The translations under genes were made by a program, and so were the position numbers. Under the pieces are notes generated by a model that saw nothing but the letters and a program-made list of their open reading frames with translations, did not search any database and was not told the DNA's origin. Shown here piece after piece: positions 47,541-55,850 of a stretch of 55,850 bases of DNA. Source of the stretch: Deltaproteobacteria bacterium (lineage in GTDB: Bacteria; Myxococcota; UBA727; VGSZ01); the NCBI GenBank assembly GCA_020850995.1, contig JADZDP010000095.1:1-55850 (forward strand), written 5' to 3'. Every line of letters begins with the position of its first letter. Position 1 is the stretch's first letter.

Positions 47541-50255
47541 ATGCTGCGCGGCGACATGGCCGTCGACCCGACCCAGCACAGCATCTTGCTGGTTGGCCCG
47601 CGCGTGGGGCATCTGCGACCGATCTTCGAGCGTCGGCGCTACCGCGTGACGGCCGTGTACAAGGGCGTCGAGGGCATGGCGGCGCTCGACAGCGGGCGTC
47701 ACCACGTCGTGCTGCTCGAGCTCAACCTCGGCGACCTGACGGCGACGGAGTTCTTGATGGCGGCGCGGCAGGCGCACGCCAGTGTGACCTTCCTGCTCAT
47801 CGACGACCAGTCGAAGGCGAGCCAGATCGTGAAGGCCATGCAAGCAGGCCTCGACGGCTACCTGGCCACGCCGCCCGATGAGGATCGCCTGTTCTTCGAG
47901 GTCGAGCGGCACCTGGCGGCGCGCGCGGCCCCCGAGGGCGTGACGGGGCCGACCACGCAGATCGGCTTCCGGCCCGATGTCACCGAGATGCAGAGCCAGC
48001 TCTTGTCGCGCGAGAGCGCGCTGGTCGAGATGAGCGCGCAGACCGAGCTCTTGCAGGCAGAGGTCGCGCGCATGCGCGACGCGCACAAGCGGTGGCTCGG
48101 CGTGGAGACGGCGCTGCAGGGGATCACCGACGGTCCGCTCGACGATCACGCGGCCCGCCGTCTCAAGGAGCGGCTGGCGCTGGCGTCGGTCGCCGAGACG
48201 GAGGTGACCGCGCTGCGTGAGGAGCTGCACGCGACCAAGACCGCGCGCCGGCACGCCCAAGAGGAGTGCGAGCGTCTGCGCGAGCGCGTGGCACAGCTCG
48301 AGCCGAACCCGGGCTCCCTCGACGGACCGGCGCTCAAGGACCGCGCCACCGAGCTCGAGGCCGACAACATGGTGATGGCCGGTCGCGTCGCCGAGCTCGA
48401 AGAGGAGCTGACGCTCGCCAAGGCCGAGACCCTGGCCTTGCACGAGAAGCACAAGGCAGACGTGGGCGACTTGAACCGCGAGCTCAACCGCGTGTTGGCG
48501 GAGCAAGAGGAGTCGAGCGGCAAGCTGCAGCGCTTCGAGAGGGACCAGGCGGCGGCGCTCACCAAGCTGCGCGCCGAGCACGAGGCCACGCTCACCCGCC
48601 TGCGCGAGGAGCATCGAGCCGCCATCGAAACCAGCGCGCGCGAGCACCGCGCCGGGCTCCAGCAGGCGCAAGACGAAGTGCGGCGCAGCTCCACCGCGCA
48701 GCACGCACGCGTGAGCGAGGAGGCCGAGGGGCGGGCGCGCGCGCTGCGCGAGCAGCTCGACGCCGCCGCCGCCGAGCGCGACCAAGCGGTGGAGAAGGCG
48801 CTCGACGCCGAGCTGCTTCTCGATGACCTCAACGCGCGCATCGCGGCCCTCACCGACGAAGCGCGCCTCGCGGGCGAGCGCGCCGCCAAGGCCGAGGCCG
48901 ACTTCAAGCGCGACAAGCTGCGGCTGGTCGAGGAGAAAGAGGCCGCTGCCTCCGGCTCACACGAGGCCTTCGAGCGGATTCAGCGCTTCGCCGAGGAGAA
49001 CGCGCAACTCAAGCGCCAGGCCGCCGAGTTCGAGGCCATGCGCGCCGGCTTGGAGGAGCGGGCGGCGCGCGGCGATCGCATCGTGCAAGAAGCGGAGGCC
49101 GACCGCGCCGATGCTGCGCGCCTGCGCGCCGATGCCGCCGCCGTGAAGTTCAACGCCGAGGCCGACCGGGAGCGGCTCGAGGAGAAGGTGCGCAGCACCG
49201 AGCGCGAGCTGTCGGACGCGCGCGGACGCATGCGCGAGATGCAGACCGCCCTCGAGGAGGCGGGCACCTCGGTGGCGCGCTTGGCAGACGCGGCGGCGGC
49301 GCGCGACATCGCCGAGCGCGAGGTGCAGCGCCTCACGGCGCGGCTGGCGGACGCCGAGCAACAGCACAGCCGCGCTGCCGACGAGGCGAGCCGGGTGCGG
49401 CGCCAGGCGTCGGGAAGCGAGGCCATCGTCGGCGAGCTGCAGGAACGCATCCGCATGCTCGAGTCGTCGCTGGCGGCGACCGAGGCGCGCGCGGGCGCGG
49501 CCGAAGCCAGGGCGGGCGCCGCCGAGAGCGCGGCGCAGAGCTCGGGCGGCGAGCAGCGCGCTCGCTGGGAAGGCGAGCGGCGCGAGCTCGTCGACGCCTA
49601 CGAGGCGCGGCTGCGCGACGCGCTCATCGGCACTGGCGTGTCGCCCAACGTCGCCGCCGACCTCGAGGCGTACAAGAGCCGGCTCGCCGAGACGGAGCTG
49701 TGGGTGCAGCAAGCGCAGCTCCACCTGCAAGCGCTGAGCGCCGAGCGCGAGCAGCTCGGCGCGCAGCTTGCCACGGTGAGCGCTGAGCTCGCCCGCCGCA
49801 ACGAGGATGTCACCGAGCTGCAGGCGCGCTTCGCCGACCGCACCGTCGAGACTGATCAGCGCGCCCACGCAGAGCTGCTCGCGGCGCGCCAGGCCGCGGC
49901 GGCGCTCGAGGCGTCGAGCGCGCGCGCCGAGGAGCGCGCCGGGCGTGCCGAGGAGCAGGCCGCCGTTGCCCAACGCGAGCTCGAGGCCGCGCGCCGCGAG
50001 GGCGCCAGCAAGGCCGTCGACCCACGCGCCTTCGCCGAGCTGCAGGCCGAGCTGAAGGCGACACAGCAAGAGCTCGGCGCCGTGCGCCAAGGCGGCGCCG
50101 TGCGCTTGCCCGAGGAGCTCGAGCCGCTGCGCTGGACGCTCAAGGCCGCCATCGACGCGCTCACCGCGCTCGAGCACCGCGAACCGGCGCTTGCGACCCA
50201 CCTACGCAACCTGCGTCTGCTGGCGAGCACGCTGCAGCGGATCGCCGACGGCTGA
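47541..50255 (+). CDS. pseudo-receiver/coiled-coil scaffold protein (FrzS/AglZ-like architecture)
   Basis: About 904 residues: an N-terminal CheY-like domain (about 10-125), then some 700 residues of Ala/Glu/Arg-rich coiled coil and a short C-terminal helical domain. The receiver is degenerate: the acidic pair after I-L-L-V is Gly-Pro, the phosphoacceptor is Glu60 (V-V-L-L-E-L-N-L), and the late Lys before Pro is Thr. Phosphorylation is therefore unlikely; the Glu could mimic the active form. A pseudo-receiver plus long coiled coil is the layout of FrzS and AglZ, polar motility scaffolds of Myxococcus; homology beyond architecture is not shown here. The start is uncertain: ATG 47541 used; 47556 and 47478 are in the same frame. 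Confidence 0.82.
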   Translation: MLRGDMAVDPTQHSILLVGPRVGHLRPIFERRRYRVTAVYKGVEGMAALDSGRHHVVLLELNLGDLTATEFLMAARQAHASVTFLLIDDQSKASQIVKAMQAGLDGYLATPPDEDRLFFEVERHLAARAAPEGVTGPTTQIGFRPDVTEMQSQLLSRESALVEMSAQTELLQAEVARMRDAHKRWLGVETALQGITDGPLDDHAARRLKERLALASVAETEVTALREELHATKTARRHAQEECERLRERVAQLEPNPGSLDGPALKDRATELEADNMVMAGRVAELEEELTLAKAETLALHEKHKADVGDLNRELNRVLAEQEESSGKLQRFERDQAAALTKLRAEHEATLTRLREEHRAAIETSAREHRAGLQQAQDEVRRSSTAQHARVSEEAEGRARALREQLDAAAAERDQAVEKALDAELLLDDLNARIAALTDEARLAGERAAKAEADFKRDKLRLVEEKEAAASGSHEAFERIQRFAEENAQLKRQAAEFEAMRAGLEERAARGDRIVQEAEADRADAARLRADAAAVKFNAEADRERLEEKVRSTERELSDARGRMREMQTALEEAGTSVARLADAAAARDIAEREVQRLTARLADAEQQHSRAADEASRVRRQASGSEAIVGELQERIRMLESSLAATEARAGAAEARAGAAESAAQSSGGEQRARWEGERRELVDAYEARLRDALIGTGVSPNVAADLEAYKSRLAETELWVQQAQLHLQALSAEREQLGAQLATVSAELARRNEDVTELQARFADRTVETDQRAHAELLAARQAAAALEASSARAEERAGRAEEQAAVAQRELEAARREGASKAVDPRAFAELQAELKATQQELGAVRQGGAVRLPEELEPLRWTLKAAIDALTALEHREPALATHLRNLRLLASTLQRIADG

Positions 50256-50298
50256 CGCGCCCGCGGCGGCCGCGCGACCCACGTGCTACAAACGACAC

Positions 50299-51228
50299 AT
50301 GTTCGCGCCTCTTGCGCTCGGCCTTGCGCTCGCGGCCATCGGCCCACGTCCGCCCTCGCCTGCGCCCGTGTCGGCGGCGGCGCCGGTCCCGGGCACGCCC
50401 GCTGCCGCCGCGCGCTGCGCCGAGCCCGCGGGGACGCGCGTGCGGGTGATGGTGCTCGACCTCGCCACCGCCCCGCGCTTCGCCTCGCAGCGCGGCGCCC
50501 TCACGCACATCGTCGCCGAAGAGGCCGCGCGGGTGCCGGGCTACGAGATCCTGTCAGCCGACGAGGTGCGCGCCGTGCTTTCGCAAGAGGCGAACCGGCA
50601 GCTCATGGGCTGCGACGAGTCGTCGTGCCTGGCGGAGCTGGCCGCCGCGCTCGATGCCGCCCTGGTGGTGAGCGGGCGCGTGGACGCGGCCTCCGACGGC
50701 ACGGCGATGATCGCGCTCTCGCTGCTCAACACGCACGCGCTCGTGGTGCTCAACCGGGTCTCCTTCCCCTGGGGCGGCGCCGACGAGGCGGTGCCCCAGG
50801 TGGCGCGCGCCGCCGCGCAGACGCTGCTGCTCGAGCCGAGGCTGCGACCGCCCGGCGCCATCCGCGTGCTCGGCGTGCCACTGTCGACCCAGGTGTACGT
50901 CGACGGCGTCGCCAGCCTCGCCAGTGACCCCTTCGGCGATCTGGCGGTGGGACCCCACGAGCTCATCGTGGTGGGCGAGGGCAAGGTGCCGGTGCACACC
51001 TGGGCGGTGGTCAACGCCGGCGCGGTCACCGACGTCGAGGTGGTGCTCGAGGACCAGCCGGCCTCCTCTGCGTGGCTGTGGCTCGGTGGCGCCGCCGCGG
51101 TGGTGGGTGGTGGGGCGGTCGCGCTCGGCGCGGTCTTGTTGTTGGGGAAGGGCACGGTGGAGGCCGGCGTCTCCGTCAGCTCCCTCGGCGTCAACGACAT
51201 CGAGAAGCTCGCCGCGGGTGGCAATTGA
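50299..51228 (+). CDS. exported PEGA-domain membrane protein
   Basis: A 309-residue protein with an N-terminal signal-like segment (F-A-P-L-A-L-G-L-A-L-A-A-I-G). Residues about 45-175 hold an alpha/beta segment (V-R-V-M-V-L-D-L, E-I-L-S-A-D-E-V-R-A-V-L-S, A-L-V-V-S-G-R-V), of the kind found in secreted proteins that act with PEGA units. A PEGA-like unit follows (I-R-V-L-G-V-P-L-S-T-Q-V-Y-V-D-G), then a C-terminal membrane helix (A-A-A-V-V-G-G-G-A-V-A-L-G-A-V-L-L-L). The stop overlaps the next start (TGATG). It follows the coiled-coil gene by 43 bases. Confidence 0.75.
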   Translation: MFAPLALGLALAAIGPRPPSPAPVSAAAPVPGTPAAAARCAEPAGTRVRVMVLDLATAPRFASQRGALTHIVAEEAARVPGYEILSADEVRAVLSQEANRQLMGCDESSCLAELAAALDAALVVSGRVDAASDGTAMIALSLLNTHALVVLNRVSFPWGGADEAVPQVARAAAQTLLLEPRLRPPGAIRVLGVPLSTQVYVDGVASLASDPFGDLAVGPHELIVVGEGKVPVHTWAVVNAGAVTDVEVVLEDQPASSAWLWLGGAAAVVGGGAVALGAVLLLGKGTVEAGVSVSSLGVNDIEKLAAGGN

Positions 51229-52640
51229 TGCGGCGGAGGGCGGCCACGCTCACCGGGCTCGCCGCGCTCTGCGCGCTCGCGCTCAGTGCCTGCACCGCCC
51301 CCAGCGAGGCCACCATCCTCGTCGACCTGCCTGGCCTGCGAAACGAGCTCCCCCTCTTGCGCTCGCCGCGCGCAGTGCTCGACGTGCTCGACGTCGAGGG
51401 ACGGGCGGTGGCCGTCGAGCTCGTGGAGCCACCCGAGGGCGCGACGGCGCTGGTGCAGAGCCCGCTGCCGGTGCCCTGCTCGAGCGCCGGGCGTTGCGCC
51501 ATGGCGCTGCGCGTGGTGCCTGGGCGCTACCGCTTCGTGCTCCACGTGCTCGCGCGCGACCGGTGCGACGCGGAGAGCGAGCTCTTGCGCTACGCCGCCG
51601 ACGACGTCGAGGTGAGCGCTTGGAACACGAGCTTCGCCGAGCTGTCGCTCGAGCGCGCCGACTTCGACGATGACGGCGACGCCATCCCGGCGTGGTTCGA
51701 GCTCCTCACCTGCGGCCGCTTCGGCGTCCCCGATGGCGCCGCGCCGCCTGTGGCGTGCGTCGACGCGGCCGACGCCTGCTGCAAGGACGTCTCACCTCTC
51801 GAAGGACGTCGCACCGCCTTCGCCGGCGGCAGCCACATGCGCGCGGACGCCACCACGGCCGAGGTCGCGCCCTTCGCCCTCGACGCCACCGAGGCCACCT
51901 GGCGCCAGCTCGCGCGCTGCGTGGCGGCGCGTGCGTGCCTGGTGGACCAACCCAACCACCCGGTGCGGCAGGCCATGGTGAGCGCGGCGCCGAATGAGCC
52001 CGTCCGCGGCGTCACCCCGGCCGAGGCGGCGGAGCTGTGCGCGTTCGCCGGCGCCCGCCTGCCCTTCGACGACGAGTGGGACTTCGCCGCCGCCCACCGC
52101 GCAGACGGGTCGCGCGGGCGCTACCCCTGGGACGGCGACGATCTGGGATCGCTGCTCGGCCACATCGGCGACGGCGGAGCGCGCGCCCCTGCCGCCGACG
52201 ACGACGACATCGGTTGCGACCCCTCGGACGCCGGCATCAGCGCCAACCACCAGCGGCGTGCGGCGAGCTGTCCGGGCGCGCCGCTACCCGTGGGCTCCTA
52301 CCCCACGTCGTGGGTACGCCGAGGTGCCGGCGTGCCGCTCGCCGACCTCGGGGGCAACGTGGCCGAGTGGACCTTGGTGCCTGGGGGCAGCCTCGACATC
52401 CCCGAGCTCCCCGGCGGCACCGCCGCCGCGGTGCTGCGGGGCGGCGCCGCCGACGGCCCCATCGAGCTCGTCGAGAACGACATTCCCGTGGTTGCGCGCG
52501 CGCCGGGAAGCGGCGACGCCGCCGCCTGGAGCGCGACCGTGCAACGCCTCGCTGTCAGCGCCGGCGTGCGCTGCGCCATTGCCGTTGATGATGGGTCGAG
52601 CGCGCCCGCGTTCGTCGCCGAGCCCCAGTGCGAACCGTGA
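51228..52640 (+). CDS. lipoprotein with degenerate FGE-sulfatase (SUMF1) domain
   Basis: A 470-residue lipoprotein (lipobox A-L-S-A-C). The C-terminal half follows the formylglycine-generating enzyme fold: F-A-L-D-A-T-E-A-T-W-R-Q, L-P-F-D-D-E-W-D-F-A-A, R-G-R-Y-P-W-D-G, D-L-G-G-N-V-A-E-W. The active-site region that normally reads R-G-G-S-W followed by Cys is R-G-G-A-A-D-G-P with no catalytic Cys, so enzyme activity is unlikely. The N-terminal about 170 residues are a separate beta-rich region with several Cys. It is coupled to the PEGA protein. Likely a structural or ligand-binding role (inference). Confidence 0.8.
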   Translation: MRRRAATLTGLAALCALALSACTAPSEATILVDLPGLRNELPLLRSPRAVLDVLDVEGRAVAVELVEPPEGATALVQSPLPVPCSSAGRCAMALRVVPGRYRFVLHVLARDRCDAESELLRYAADDVEVSAWNTSFAELSLERADFDDDGDAIPAWFELLTCGRFGVPDGAAPPVACVDAADACCKDVSPLEGRRTAFAGGSHMRADATTAEVAPFALDATEATWRQLARCVAARACLVDQPNHPVRQAMVSAAPNEPVRGVTPAEAAELCAFAGARLPFDDEWDFAAAHRADGSRGRYPWDGDDLGSLLGHIGDGGARAPAADDDDIGCDPSDAGISANHQRRAASCPGAPLPVGSYPTSWVRRGAGVPLADLGGNVAEWTLVPGGSLDIPELPGGTAAAVLRGGAADGPIELVENDIPVVARAPGSGDAAAWSATVQRLAVSAGVRCAIAVDDGSSAPAFVAEPQCEP

Positions 52641-52670
52641 GCACCGCGCGCCACGCCTCGAGCTCGGCGC

Positions 52671-52874
52671 TCAGAGCGGCTTGTACTTCCAGCGGCCGTC
52701 GGACTCGGTGACCTTGAATTCCTGCCCACAGTAGAAGCACAGCACTTCGGACCCGAGCGAGAACCCGTCGTGGTAGGGGTTGTGGGCGTTGCACTCCGGG
52801 CACTCGAACTCGAAGCGTGCCTTGTCCTTCTTCTCGCCCTTCATCTCGTCTTCGTCGTCGTAGCTGCGGTCCAT
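52671..52874 (-). CDS. small zinc-ribbon protein
   Basis: A 67-residue protein with two pairs of Cys: C-P-E-C and C-F-Y-C, about 20 residues apart, forming a zinc ribbon. The N-terminus is Asp/Glu/Lys-rich. ATG 52874 has GGAG seven bases upstream and lies 11 bases after the kinase stop, so it is co-transcribed with the kinase. Zinc ribbons of this size may bind nucleic acid or protein. No family name known to me. Confidence 0.72.
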   Translation of the reverse strand: MDRSYDDEDEMKGEKKDKARFEFECPECNAHNPYHDGFSLGSEVLCFYCGQEFKVTESDGRWKYKPL

Positions 52875-52885
52875 GGGCTGCTCCG

Positions 52886-55850
<2,965 letters not shown>

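Overview
The window looks like a chromosomal segment of a Myxococcota (former Deltaproteobacteria) bacterium. The evidence is very high GC (about 70% by eye, C/G at most third codon positions), five Hanks-type Ser/Thr kinases in 56 kb, an FHA-GAF sigma-54 activator, Glu-Gly hexapeptide-type linkers in secreted proteins, a C-terminal tail of MYXO-CTERM type, and a degenerate-receiver/coiled-coil protein built like FrzS and AglZ of Myxococcus. I cannot assign a genus. Gene density is high, with frequent 1-4 base stop/start overlaps (ATGA, GTGA, TGATG), which I used to choose many starts. No stretch longer than about 200 bases lacks a gene. I found no insertion sequence, prophage, integrase or CRISPR array.

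Layout: 1-2227 (minus) is a minor-pilin operon in the order FimT/GspH-like, PilV-like, PilW-like, PilX-like (cut by the window edge). Next are mutS (minus) and a divergent CRS1-YhbY RNA-binding gene. 5393-9857 (minus) holds cytidine deaminase, an amidohydrolase/deaminase, a Ser/Thr kinase ending in a ribbon-helix-helix-like tail, and a helical-repeat protein, tightly packed. 9920-12096 (minus) encodes a LamG-type lipoprotein and a small envelope protein, divergent from a SNF2 helicase and an NrfJ-like lipoprotein (12271-15900). 15919-18682 (minus) has a DUF1232-like small protein and lon, with a visible lon promoter and terminator.

18788-26045 (minus) is a five-gene signalling operon: PEGA-type membrane kinase, secreted helical-repeat protein, FHA-GAF sigma-54 activator and two lipoproteins. 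26196-31375 has a proline/alanine-rich membrane kinase behind an Hsp70-like ATPase, with a minimal soluble kinase transcribed divergently. 31422-36888 (plus) has an acyl-CoA ligase, then an operon of a secreted protein with an NADase-type glycan-binding domain and two different ArsA/Get3-like ATPases. A tRNA-Ala(CGC) with its own promoter and terminator follows, then rlmN.

38229-44653 is a cell-surface/glycan block: a DUF2079 membrane protein divergent from asparagine synthase, a one-TM protein and a GT39-like transferase. 44641-47338 (minus) encodes a matrixin metalloprotease with a MYXO-CTERM-like tail and its coupled exported partner. 47541-52640 (plus) encodes the pseudo-receiver/coiled-coil protein, a PEGA membrane protein and a catalytically degenerate FGE-like lipoprotein. 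The window closes (minus) with a zinc-ribbon protein and a PEGA-type membrane kinase whose N-terminus lies outside.

Overall, housekeeping genes (mutS, lon, rlmN, cdd, tRNA) alternate with lineage-specific envelope and signalling modules. The most interesting items are the kinase-ribbon-helix-helix fusion, the kinase/FHA-sigma-54/lipoprotein operon, the asymmetric ArsA pair and the FrzS/AglZ-like scaffold.
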